From Pseudomonadota bacterium (GTDB lineage Bacteria > Pseudomonadota > Alphaproteobacteria > Caulobacterales > Caulobacteraceae), in the NCBI GenBank assembly GCA_023409795.1, contig JAEYQX010000164.1, forward strand, positions 1-17,473: a stretch of 17,473 nt of DNA. The letters are read 5' to 3'. This document shows positions 8,207 to 14,819 of the stretch, piece after piece. Numbering within the stretch: the stretch's first letter is position 1; each line of letters begins with the position of its first letter. The notes beneath the pieces are model-generated. The model was not told the DNA's origin and ran no database searches. It was given only the letters and a program-made list of their open reading frames with translations. The translations under genes and the position numbers were made by a program.

Positions 8207-9370
8207 ATGAGCATTCCCTTCGCGCCCCAATCCATGGAATTCGGCCTCGGCGAAAACGCTGACGCCATTCGTGAAACCACCGCCCGCTGGGCCGCTGACC
8301 GGCTGGCTCCGCGCGCCGCCGAGATCGACGAGACCAACCAGTTCGCCCGCGACCTGTGGCCCGAGATGGGCGAGCTGGGCCTGCACGGAATCACCGTCGA
8401 GGAGGACTACGGCGGCCTGGGCATGGGCTACCTGGAACACGTGGTCGCGATGGAAGAGGTATCGCGCGCCTCGGCCTCAATCGGCCTGTCCTACGGGGCC
8501 CACTCCAACCTGTGCGTGAACCAGATCCGTCGCTGGGGCACCGAGGCCCAGAAGCAGAAATACCTGCCCAAGCTGATCTCGGGCGAGCACCTGGGCTCCC
8601 TGGCCATGTCGGAGGCCGGATCGGGCTCGGACGTCATGTCCATGCGCACCCGCGCCGAGAAGAAGGGCGATCGCTACATCCTGAACGGCACCAAGTTCTG
8701 GATCACCAACTCGCCCACGGCTGACACCCTGGTCGTCTATGCGCGCACCGGCGAGGGCAATGGCGGCGTGACCACCTTCCTGATCGAAAAGGGCATGAAG
8801 GGCTTCAGCGTCTCCAAGAAGCTGGACAAGATGGGCATGCGCGGCTCGGACACCGCCGAGCTGGTGTTCGAGGACTGCGAAGTGCCCGAGGAGAACGTCA
8901 TGGGCCCGGTCGGCGGTGGGGCCGGCGTGCTGATGAGCGGCCTGGACTACGAGCGCACCGTCCTGTCGGGCGGCCCGCTGGGCATCATGCAGGCGGCGCT
9001 GGACGTGGTCCTGCCCTATGTCCGCGACCGCAAGCAGTTCGGCAAGGCCATCGGCTCCTTCCAGCTGATGCAGGCCAAGGTGGCGGACATGTATGTCGCC
9101 CTGAACAGCGCCCGCGCCTATGTCTATGCCGTGGCGCGCGCCTGCGATGCCGGCAAGACCACCCGCTATGACGCCGCCGGGGCCATCCTGCTGGCCTCGG
9201 AAAACGCCGTGAAGGTATCGCTTGAGGCCGTCCAGGCCCTGGGCGGGGCGGGCTATACCAAGGAATGGCCGGTCGAGCGCCTGGTGCGCGATGCCAAGCT
9301 CTATGACATCGGGGCTGGCACCAATGAGATCCGGCGCTTCCTGATCGGCCGCGAGCTGCTCGGCAGCTAG
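8207..9370 (+). CDS. ivd: Isovaleryl-CoA dehydrogenase
   Basis: An FAD flavoenzyme of leucine breakdown that oxidises isovaleryl-CoA to 3-methylcrotonyl-CoA and passes electrons to ETF. At 387 residues it is full length for an acyl-CoA dehydrogenase. AMSEAGSGSD (133-142) and FWITNSP (164-170) are the two acyl-CoA dehydrogenase signature regions. GLSYGAHSNLCVNQ (93-106) is characteristic of the isovaleryl branch. The catalytic base assignment supports this: E249 in LDYERTVLSGGPLGIMQ matches the glutamate position used by isovaleryl-CoA dehydrogenase. The usual C-terminal glutamate of medium-chain enzymes is absent: the segment reads YDIGAGTNEIRR, with glycine at that point. The ATG at 8207 gives the family N-terminus. 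The methylcrotonyl-CoA carboxylase genes usually found nearby are not in this window; a terminator follows immediately. Confidence 0.92.
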   Translation: MSIPFAPQSMEFGLGENADAIRETTARWAADRLAPRAAEIDETNQFARDLWPEMGELGLHGITVEEDYGGLGMGYLEHVVAMEEVSRASASIGLSYGAHSNLCVNQIRRWGTEAQKQKYLPKLISGEHLGSLAMSEAGSGSDVMSMRTRAEKKGDRYILNGTKFWITNSPTADTLVVYARTGEGNGGVTTFLIEKGMKGFSVSKKLDKMGMRGSDTAELVFEDCEVPEENVMGPVGGGAGVLMSGLDYERTVLSGGPLGIMQAALDVVLPYVRDRKQFGKAIGSFQLMQAKVADMYVALNSARAYVYAVARACDAGKTTRYDAAGAILLASENAVKVSLEAVQALGGAGYTKEWPVERLVRDAKLYDIGAGTNEIRRFLIGRELLGS

Positions 9371-9385
9371 GCCATCGAACCCTCC

Positions 9386-9420
9386 GGCCCGCCCTTTCAC
9401 CTGAAACGGCGGGCCTTTTT
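9386..9420 (+). terminator. Rho-independent terminator after isovaleryl-CoA dehydrogenase
   Basis: The stem GGCCCGCC/GGCGGGCC (8 bp) continues inward past one mismatch as TTTC/GAAA and is followed directly by TTTTT. It begins 15 bases after the stop codon. Confidence 0.9.
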
Positions 9421-9488
9421 CTGTCTGGTGGCAGACGGAACCGGCGTCGCGATCAGCAGTTGCCCTTGCTCACAGAGGAGCTGCTGTC

Positions 9489-9677
9489 ATGCCCGCCAAA
9501 TCTGCTGCCCAGCAAAAGGCCGCCGGTGCTGCCCTGTCGGCCAAGCGCGGCGATACGCCCAAGTCGGAGCTGAAGGGAGCCTCGCGCTCCATGGAGGAAT
9601 CGATGACGGAAAAGGAGCTGGAGGAGATGGCCTCGACCTCCCGCAAGGACAAGCCAGAGCATAAGTCGAAAGATTAG
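9489..9677 (+). CDS. DUF3008 family small hydrophilic protein
   Basis: A 62-residue, Lys/Ser/Glu-rich protein with no hydrophobic segment. The opening MPAKSAAQQKAAGAALSAKRG and the later SELKGASRSMEESM and TSRKDKPEHK are the recognisable DUF3008 pattern, a family of short soluble proteins widespread in alphaproteobacteria. Its function is unknown to me, and the composition suggests a mostly disordered or helical protein. A strong ribosome-binding site, GAGGAG, lies eight bases before the ATG. The gene stands alone between the isovaleryl-CoA dehydrogenase terminator and the ExoD gene. A weak hairpin (GGGGAT/ATCCCC, 9696-9710) follows the stop with no T-tract. Confidence 0.88.
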   Translation: MPAKSAAQQKAAGAALSAKRGDTPKSELKGASRSMEESMTEKELEEMASTSRKDKPEHKSKD

Positions 9678-9759
9678 GTGCGGCTCCCTGACCCAGGGGA
9701 TGGCATCCCCCCTGAGCGCCCCCTAACTTAGCCGTCCAGTCCATCCGAGCACGCCCTTC

Positions 9760-10395
9760 ATGACGCCAGTCCTTCTGCTGCCTGACGAGACACGGAAGTT
9801 CTCCGATGTCCTGGACGCGCTGGGCGATGGCGATGATCCCAGGCTGACCCTGCGCGAAATGGTCGAGGCTTTTGGCGAGCGGGGCTTCGGGGCCGTCATC
9901 CTGATGCTGGCCTTGATGGCGCTTATTCCGTGGCCACCGGGTGGCAAGGCCATCTTTTCGGTGCCGATCATCCTGATCAGCGCAGAACTGGCGCTGCAGA
10001 GCGACCGCGTCTGGCTGCCCCGCTGGCTGATGAAGGCCTCGGTCAGCCGCGCCACCTATCGCACCGCCAGCCAGCGGATCCTGAAGCGTCTGCGCCAGGT
10101 CGAGCGCCTGACCCGGCCGCGCCTGCCCGCCCTGACGGGCGAGGTGGCCGATGTGATCGTGGGGGCGCTGTGCATCCTGCTGGCGCTTATGATGGCCCTG
10201 CCCGTCCCCTTTGGCGATGCCCTGCCTGGCATTGCCCTGGTGCTCCTGGCCCTGGGAATCATCCAGCGCGACGGTGTCTTCATCGTCTTGGGCCTGATCG
10301 GGGCGGTGCTGTGCGCCGTCTACCTGGCTCTGGTCTGGACCACGGTGGTGGCCATCTTCCAGGCCTCGGCCAGCTGGATCACCGGCCTGTTCTGA
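9760..10395 (+). CDS. exoD: ExoD-family inner-membrane protein
   Basis: A 211-residue membrane protein of the ExoD family, named for a Sinorhizobium meliloti gene affecting exopolysaccharide and alkali tolerance; the biochemical role is not settled. The N-terminal part (LTLREMVEAFGERGFGAVILMLAL, about 30-53, shown in part) matches the family entry region. The loop PWPPGGKAIFSVPIIL (57-72) is the most conserved stretch. The basic segment RILKRLRQVERLTRPRL (about 105-122) comes before the second hydrophobic half, which has three or four helices from about 130 to 205. The ATG at 9760 lacks a clear ribosome-binding site, but no better start is visible. The neighbours give no polysaccharide context. 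Confidence 0.85.
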   Translation: MTPVLLLPDETRKFSDVLDALGDGDDPRLTLREMVEAFGERGFGAVILMLALMALIPWPPGGKAIFSVPIILISAELALQSDRVWLPRWLMKASVSRATYRTASQRILKRLRQVERLTRPRLPALTGEVADVIVGALCILLALMMALPVPFGDALPGIALVLLALGIIQRDGVFIVLGLIGAVLCAVYLALVWTTVVAIFQASASWITGLF

Positions 10396-10411
10396 TCCCA
10401 TCGCATAGAGA

Positions 10412-10440
10412 ACGCCGCCAGGGCCCGGCCCTGGCGGCGT
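10412..10440. terminator. Strong hairpin after exoD, no T-tract
   Basis: A perfect 12-bp stem (ACGCCGCCAGGG with its complement) with a 5-base loop, 16 bases after the exoD stop. No run of T follows on either strand. It probably ends or protects the exoD transcript, and may also serve the convergent flaF transcript 200 bases away. Confidence 0.6.
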
Positions 10441-10533
10441 CAGCATTGTCGACCGCGTGCGGTCTGGCATAGCCTTCCTCTAAGGATTAGGCCCGGCACT
10501 CCCCCTGGATCCGGTTCGCGCCAAAACCACGCG

Positions 10534-10578
10534 ATTGTAGACAATGAGACACTGGCCACCTCCTTTCAGCTGCTGAAA
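10534..10578. repeat. Two short palindromes in the exoD-flaF gap
   Basis: ATTGTAGACAAT (10534-10545) is a palindrome with five-base arms. TTTCAGCTGCTGAAA (10564-10578) has seven-base arms around one base. They are 18 bases apart and lie between the convergent 3' ends of exoD and flaF, where no promoter of a known gene is expected. Both are AT-richer than the surroundings. Confidence 0.45.
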
Positions 10579-10639
10579 CAGGAAGGTCAGGCTAGGCCCC
10601 ATTCCGGAGCGCCGTAAAGCCGGGCTCCGCATAACGTGA

Positions 10640-11002
10640 TCACTCGTTGGCGGAGGGTCCGGCCAGGCCCTGCATGATCGAGCGGTTGATCTCGATCAGG
10701 GTGTCAAAATCCCCCTCGCCGCGCATCACGTCCGAGCTGTAGCGGCTGACAAAGCGCTCCAGCGAAATCAGGCTGGCGCGCACCGTCTTGGGCAGGCCGT
10801 TGGCCGGGTCGGCGCAGGCGGTGGCCAGGGTGGACCAGAGCCGGCGGTTCCAGTCCAGGGCATCAATACGGGTCTTGAGATCAGTCTTCTCGACCGTCGC
10901 CGCATGCATCAGGGCACGGGTCACCTGGCCGAAGAGCCGGTACTCCATATCCCGCGGGGCTTCAGCCCTCGTCGCTGCCTGTTTGTACGCCTGTAGCGAC
11001 AT
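10640..11002 (-). CDS. flaF: Flagellin biosynthesis regulator FlaF
   Basis: A 120-residue cytoplasmic protein. In Caulobacter, FlaF is needed for flagellin production and works opposite FlbT, which restrains flagellin mRNA translation. SLQAYKQAATRAEAPRDMEY (2-21) and RLFGQVTRAL (22-31) are the family N-terminus. LDWNRRLWSTLATACAD (about 45-61) and LPKTVRASLISLERFV are the conserved helices. The frame runs nine residues further up to an ATG at 11029, but the ATG at 11002 gives the family start, MSLQAY. It overlaps the end of flbT by 41 bases, so the two are almost certainly translationally coupled. No flagellin gene is present in this window. Confidence 0.95.
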   Translation of the reverse strand: MSLQAYKQAATRAEAPRDMEYRLFGQVTRALMHAATVEKTDLKTRIDALDWNRRLWSTLATACADPANGLPKTVRASLISLERFVSRYSSDVMRGEGDFDTLIEINRSIMQGLAGPSANE

Positions 11003-11387
11003 TAGAGAGCCTTTGTTGTTCGTATTCAACGATCTTGCGGGCGCCCATCAGGGCCTTGTAGTACTGGCGCGCCAGTACGTGTTTTGAGCAGGCAACACAC
11101 TCGGCCAGAATGTCCGGGTTGCTGATCACGCTCATGAACTCGCTGAGTCGCAGCACGAATTCATCATAGAAACTCTGCGCGTTCGGCTCGTCCAGGTACA
11201 TCATCATGACCGGGAAGTAGATGCGGCGCGCCGGGGTATTGGCATCCTGCGGCTGCATGATGTCCTTTTCGCGCAGAACGCTGGCCTTGTTCTGAAGGAC
11301 AAGCACGCCGCGACGATCACCGTTCTGCACCACGGCACCGTTCAGGACGAATTTCTCGCCGGGCTTCAGCGACAGTTTAAGCGGCAA
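10962..11387 (-). CDS. flbT: Flagellin mRNA repressor FlbT
   Basis: In Caulobacter crescentus FlbT acts after transcription, binding the 5' leader of flagellin mRNA and promoting its decay until the hook is finished. The protein is 141 residues, as I recall for the C. crescentus protein. PLKLSLKPGEKFVLNGAVVQ (2-21), GDRRGVLVLQNKASVLREKD (about 23-42) and the central MYLDEPNAQSFYDEF segment are diagnostic. The start is a TTG at 11387. The frame runs open to 11468, but only the TTG gives the family N-terminus M-PLKLSL, and the nearest ATG (11400) is out of frame and meets a stop after seven codons. It is first in a two-gene unit with flaF. Confidence 0.95.
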   Translation of the reverse strand: MPLKLSLKPGEKFVLNGAVVQNGDRRGVLVLQNKASVLREKDIMQPQDANTPARRIYFPVMMMYLDEPNAQSFYDEFVLRLSEFMSVISNPDILAECVACSKHVLARQYYKALMGARKIVEYEQQRLSNVATGVQTGSDEG

Positions 11388-11435
11388 GGGGCGTCTCCAT
11401 GGAGTGTGGCTAACCTGAAGGGCAGCGACTGATGC

Positions 11436-11467
11436 ATCATAAACAAACGTGGTTAACCATCCCTTCA
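11436..11467 (-). promoter_or_regulatory. Candidate CtrA-type promoter of flbT-flaF
   Basis: Read on the minus strand, TGAA-N7-TTAA (11467 to 11453) matches seven of eight positions of the CtrA box TTAA-N7-TTAA; the other strand shows TTAACCAT. Eleven bases downstream lies TATGAT (11441-11436), a good -10 hexamer. This puts the CtrA box across the -35 region, as in CtrA-activated promoters. The predicted transcript would start near 11430 and have a leader of about 43 bases before the TTG start of flbT. Confidence 0.4.
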
Positions 11468-11528
11468 ATCCAGGGGAAGGAACAGCCCCGCCTCCACTCC
11501 GTTAGTCCCTCAATGAAGGGAGAAAACC

Positions 11529-11963
11529 ATGGACGACCCTGACATCGATCGGGAGCCCCAGGATCAGGCCGAGGTCTTTGACGAAACCCACGTCGATGAT
11601 GATGGGACGGGCGATGTCGACTTCGAGGAAATGGACCCGGTTCTGGATGTCACCCGCAACCGGGGCGACGTGGCCATCGACGCCTTCGACAATGACGAGC
11701 CCGAGCGCGAGGCCCGCGCCAGCCGGGACCGGATCGAGGCGGATGCCGACGCCCTGCTTGGTCTGAACGGCAGCCGCGCCGCCCGCGATGACGAGGACAG
11801 CGAGGTTCCCTCGGCCCCCGACGAGATCGAGCTGGTCTATACCGGCCTGATGCGCAACCAGCGCGGGGCCCAGGCCAGTGCCGCCCACTGGGAAGCCAAG
11901 CGCCTGTCCGACGAGGACCTGAACAAGCTCGGCTACAGCCCTGACAGCGAGGAAGCACAATGA
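11529..11963 (+). CDS. Acidic hypothetical protein
   Basis: A 144-residue, strongly acidic protein (long runs rich in Asp and Glu such as DETHVDDDGTGDVDFEEMD) without hydrophobic segments or cysteines. The first 95 residues look disordered. The C-terminal 45 residues (ELVYTGLMRNQRGAQASAAH, then WEAKRLSDEDLNKLGY) look folded, probably helical, and more likely to be the conserved part. I do not recognise a named family. The ribosome-binding site AAGGGAG sits seven to eight bases before the ATG. Its stop overlaps the start of the next gene in ATGA, so the two form an operon with coupled translation. Confidence 0.8.
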   Translation: MDDPDIDREPQDQAEVFDETHVDDDGTGDVDFEEMDPVLDVTRNRGDVAIDAFDNDEPEREARASRDRIEADADALLGLNGSRAARDDEDSEVPSAPDEIELVYTGLMRNQRGAQASAAHWEAKRLSDEDLNKLGYSPDSEEAQ

Positions 11964-12166
11964 CCGACAAACATCCCCACCCCGCCAAGGACGACAGCGA
12001 TCCCAAGGTCCCGCCGACCAAGCTGGCCCCCAGCGAAGGCGGCAAGCCGGACCAGCTGAAGGACCACGAAGCCGAGGCTGAAAACCGCCAGGAAGCCCTG
12101 CTCGACGAGGGCATCGAGGAATCCTTCCCCGCCAGCGACCCCGTTTCGGCAAAGCGCATTACCTGA
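11960..12166 (+). CDS. Small hydrophilic protein with C-terminal ESFPASDP motif
   Basis: A 68-residue soluble protein. The N-terminal 40 residues are Lys/Asp/Pro-rich and probably disordered. The C-terminus LDEGIEESFPASDPVS is a motif I recognise from many short alphaproteobacterial proteins of unknown role, where it is usually near the C-terminal end as here. The start codon overlaps the stop of the upstream acidic gene (ATGA), implying co-expression. No transport, binding or catalytic feature is visible. Confidence 0.8.
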   Translation: MTDKHPHPAKDDSDPKVPPTKLAPSEGGKPDQLKDHEAEAENRQEALLDEGIEESFPASDPVSAKRIT

Positions 12167-12193
12167 TCTGTTCAGGCGCGTCCTTATAAGCTA

Positions 12194-12222
12194 CCTGCTC
12201 TGCTCACACCGAGTGGAGCAGG
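12194..12222 (+). promoter_or_regulatory. Hairpin covering the ribosome-binding site of the MoxR gene
   Basis: CCTGCTC (12194-12200) pairs with GAGCAGG (12216-12222), and CTC/GAG inside adds three pairs. The 3' arm contains the purine stretch GGAGCAGG that must serve as the ribosome-binding site for the ATG at 12231. A TATAAG hexamer at 12184-12189 could be the -10 of the promoter. The fold would limit translation initiation, but it is only a 7-bp stem plus a few inner pairs. Confidence 0.35.
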
Positions 12223-12230
12223 GTTAGTTC

Positions 12231-13091
12231 ATGAGCCGTTTTGAAGGCACGTCCAACTACATCGCGACCGAGGATCTGAAGGTCGCCGTCAATGCGGCCG
12301 TGGCGCTGGAGCGCCCCCTGCTGATCAAGGGCGAGCCCGGCACCGGCAAGACGGTCCTGGCCTATGAGCTGGCCCGGGCGCTGAACGCCCCCCTCATCAC
12401 CTGGCACATCAAGTCCACGACCAAGGCCCACAATGGCCTTTACGAATACGACGCCGTCAGCCGCCTGCGCGACAGCCAGCTGGGCGACGAACGGGTCAAG
12501 GACGTCCGCAACTACCTGAAGAAGGGCAAGCTGTGGGAGGCCTTTACCTCTGACGTCCGCCCCGTCCTGCTGATCGACGAGATCGACAAGGCCGACATCG
12601 AGTTCCCGAACGACCTGCTCCAGGAACTGGACCGGATGGAATTCTACGTCCAGGAAACCGACGAGACGATCCGGGCCGCCGTGCGCCCCGTGGTGGTCAT
12701 CACCTCGAACAATGAGAAGGAACTGCCGGACGCCTTCCTGCGCCGCTGCTTCTTCCACTACATCCGCTTCCCCGACGCCGAGACGATGCAGGACATCGTC
12801 GAGGTCCACTTCCCCGGCATCAAGCCGCGGCTGGTCGCAGAGGCGCTCAGGACCTTCTATGAGATCCGCGAAACGCCGGGCCTGAAGAAGAAGCCATCCA
12901 CCAGCGAACTGCTGGACTGGCTGAAGCTGCTGCTGGTCGATGACGTGGATCCCGACACCCTGCGCGAGAAGTCGCCGGGCAAGCTGATCCCGCCGCTGCA
13001 TGGGGCCCTGCTGAAGAACGAACAGGACGTCCATCTGTTCGAGCGTCTAGCCTTCCTGAGCCGCCGCGAAGGCGTCCGTCCCGGCTCCTGA
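12231..13091 (+). CDS. MoxR-family AAA+ ATPase
   Basis: A 286-residue cytosolic AAA+ ATPase, thought to act as a chaperone-like assembly or activation factor. Walker A is GEPGTGKT (34-41) and Walker B is LLIDEIDKAD (113-122). Sensor 1 is ITSNNEKELPDAF (157-169), and the paired arginines R171-R172 are candidates for the arginine finger. KKPSTSELLDW (220-230) is in the sensor 2 region. TTKAHNGLYEYDAVSRLRD (63-81) is typical of the branch whose genes usually sit beside one for a CoxE-like von Willebrand A-domain protein. That partner is not adjacent here: upstream are two small acidic proteins and downstream a lipoprotein. The client is therefore unknown. Confidence 0.92.
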   Translation: MSRFEGTSNYIATEDLKVAVNAAVALERPLLIKGEPGTGKTVLAYELARALNAPLITWHIKSTTKAHNGLYEYDAVSRLRDSQLGDERVKDVRNYLKKGKLWEAFTSDVRPVLLIDEIDKADIEFPNDLLQELDRMEFYVQETDETIRAAVRPVVVITSNNEKELPDAFLRRCFFHYIRFPDAETMQDIVEVHFPGIKPRLVAEALRTFYEIRETPGLKKKPSTSELLDWLKLLLVDDVDPDTLREKSPGKLIPPLHGALLKNEQDVHLFERLAFLSRREGVRPGS

Positions 13092-13180
13092 GCCCCAGGC
13101 GTCGCTGCGCGTAAATTACCGGGATTTCACTGGATATCTCGCGTTCCTGGCGCACAATCAGGGACGAAAGGAGCATGCTC

Positions 13181-14050
13181 ATGCGCCATCTTCTGTGGTT
13201 TGCCCTTGGCATCTCCGGCCTGGTCGCCGGCTGCGACGGCCGTTCGGACCTGCACATCAGTTCCAGCTCGCCGGATCCCGAGCATGGCGTCCTGAAGGTG
13301 GTCGACACCCTGCAGTGCCCCCAGACCGAGGGCGTGCTGACGCGCAAGGGCTCGGCCCAGGCCGATGGCAGTACCTGCACCTATGCCGGGCCGCGCGGCT
13401 CCGAGGTCCAGTTGCAACTGCTCAGCCTGGACGGCCGCACGGCGGACGTGGTGCTGCGCGACCTGGAAAGCCGCCTGAATGACGAGATGCCCGAATCTGC
13501 CTCGGCCCAGGCGCGGCGCAAACCGCCTGCCCTCGCAGAGGCTCCCGGCCAGGCCGATGAGGCCCCCGCCACGGCTGCCGCCGAGGCCACGGCCAGCACT
13601 TCTGCCGACGACAGCGCCCATGTGCGCCTGCCTGGCCTGAGCGTCGATGCCCAGGGCGACAAGGCCACGGTGCGCCTGCCCGGCATCCGGGTCGAGGCTG
13701 ACGGCAACCAGTCGGTGGTGCGCATCGGCGGCATCGTCATCCGCTCGGACGACCAGAAGCAGACCAGCGATGTCACGCTGCAGGCCGGCGATGGCGAGAG
13801 CAACGTCTCGATCCAGTCGGATCGCAACCTGACCGTGATCCGCGCCAAGGCCCCGGGCGAGGCCGTGCGGGCCACCTATCGCCTGGCCCTGCACCGCGAT
13901 CGCAACAGCCAGTGGCAGGCGGTCGGCTATGAGGCCCGGGGTCCGGCGGGCGGTCCGCTGGTCGTGGCCACCGTCCGCAGCCGGGCCGACGACGAGGATC
14001 GTGTCTTCGATGCCGCCAAGGCGCTGGTAACGCTCAACGTCGGCAAATAA
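13181..14050 (+). CDS. Lipoprotein with three tandem 16-residue repeats
   Basis: A 289-residue predicted lipoprotein. RHLLWFALGISGLVAGC has a lipobox (LVAG-C18), so the mature protein would be lipid-anchored on the periplasmic side. C46 and C66 could form a disulfide. A Pro/Ala/Glu-rich linker spans about 105-145. Then come three tandem 16-residue repeats at about 148-195: VRLPGLSVDAQGDKAT, VRLPGIRVEADGNQSV and VRIGGIVIRSDDQKQT. They suggest stacked beta-strands. A further beta-rich part (DVTLQAG, NVSIQSDRNLTVIRA) and a C-terminal region (ATYRLALHRDRNSQWQAVGYE) follow. The second of two in-frame ATGs (13175 and 13181) was chosen because AAAGGAG lies seven bases before it but only one base before the first. 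I do not recognise a characterised family. Confidence 0.8.
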   Translation: MRHLLWFALGISGLVAGCDGRSDLHISSSSPDPEHGVLKVVDTLQCPQTEGVLTRKGSAQADGSTCTYAGPRGSEVQLQLLSLDGRTADVVLRDLESRLNDEMPESASAQARRKPPALAEAPGQADEAPATAAAEATASTSADDSAHVRLPGLSVDAQGDKATVRLPGIRVEADGNQSVVRIGGIVIRSDDQKQTSDVTLQAGDGESNVSIQSDRNLTVIRAKAPGEAVRATYRLALHRDRNSQWQAVGYEARGPAGGPLVVATVRSRADDEDRVFDAAKALVTLNVGK

Positions 14051-14088
14051 CCCCCACGTTTCACAAGGGCCGACCTTGAAACAGGGGG
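14051..14088. terminator. Hairpin between the lipoprotein and HD-hydrolase genes
   Basis: GTTTCA (14058-14063) pairs with TGAAAC (14077-14082). Beyond a small internal loop, CCCCC (14051-14055) pairs with GGGGG (14084-14088). It follows the lipoprotein stop directly. No T-tract follows, so it could be a weak terminator or an mRNA-stabilising fold. It argues against the TTG at 14076 as a start. Confidence 0.4.
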
Positions 14089-14111
14089 CGGGATGGGTCA
14101 CGTCACCAGCC

Positions 14112-14774
14112 ATGCGCAGGACCCTCGACTTGGCTGACGACCTCGAACAACTGGCTCCCAAGCCAAAGCCCAAGACCCCCAAGCCCCCCCGTGCCTGGCA
14201 AAGGATGTTGTCGGGCCGGCGTCTGGACCTGCTTGACCCGTCGCCTTTTGACATCGAGATCGAGGACATCGCCCACGGCCTGGCTCGCGTGGCCCGCTGG
14301 AACGGCCAGACGATCGGCGAGCACGCCTTTTCGGTGGCCCAGCACTCGCTGGTCGTCGAGGAGATCGCCGCCCATATCCGCCCCGGGCTGGAGCCGAAGT
14401 GGCGCCTGGCGGCCCTGCTGCACGATGCCTCCGAATATGTGATCGGCGACATGATCTCGCCGTTCAAGTCGGCCCTGGGGGCCAGCTACAAGGACTTCGA
14501 GGCACGCCTGGAAGGCGCGATCCACGTCCGCTTCCAGCTGCCGCCCAAGACGCCGCAGACGATCAAGACCCTGATCAAGAAGGCCGACCGGGCCTGCGCC
14601 TATTTCGAGGCGACCCAGCTGGCCGGCTTTACCAGGCGTGAGTCCCTGCAGATCTTTGGCACGCCGCCTGCGGGCTATAACCTGGTCATCGAGCCGGAAC
14701 CGGCCTCGGTGGCCCAGCAGCGCTATCTGGACCGCTATCGCGAACTGGCCGAGCAGGTCGGCATCCTGCCCTGA
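14112..14774 (+). CDS. HD-domain phosphohydrolase (YfbR-like)
   Basis: A 220-residue cytosolic metal-dependent phosphohydrolase of the HD superfamily, closest in pattern to YfbR, the 5'-deoxynucleotidase. The metal and catalytic residues fall in order: H78 in VAQHSLVVEE, H104-D105 in LLHDASEY, E108, D113 in IGDMISPFK, and D159 in KKADRACAYFEA. AWQRMLSGRRLDLLDPSP (29-46) is the conserved opening of the alphaproteobacterial version. A Lys/Pro tail (PKPKPKTPKPP) precedes it. The substrate is not proven; nucleoside monophosphates are the family expectation. The ATG at 14112 was preferred. A TTG at 14076 would add 12 residues with no family match, although AAGGG lies before it. Confidence 0.88.
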   Translation: MRRTLDLADDLEQLAPKPKPKTPKPPRAWQRMLSGRRLDLLDPSPFDIEIEDIAHGLARVARWNGQTIGEHAFSVAQHSLVVEEIAAHIRPGLEPKWRLAALLHDASEYVIGDMISPFKSALGASYKDFEARLEGAIHVRFQLPPKTPQTIKTLIKKADRACAYFEATQLAGFTRRESLQIFGTPPAGYNLVIEPEPASVAQQRYLDRYRELAEQVGILP

Positions 14775-14819
14775 CCCTTCGGGGCTTCACAGGCCGCCAC
14801 GGGTGACGCACAAGAAGGC

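Noticed and set aside
8207..9370. A generic short/medium-chain acyl-CoA dehydrogenase
   Set aside because: The catalytic glutamate is in the DYERTVLSGGPLG segment and not near the C-terminus, and YGAHSNLCVNQ is present. Both point to isovaleryl-CoA dehydrogenase.
10543..10575. A ten-codon leader peptide with three successive prolines (MRHWPPPFSC)
   Set aside because: There is no ribosome-binding site and no same-strand gene downstream to attenuate; the next gene is convergent. Short frames like this are common by chance.
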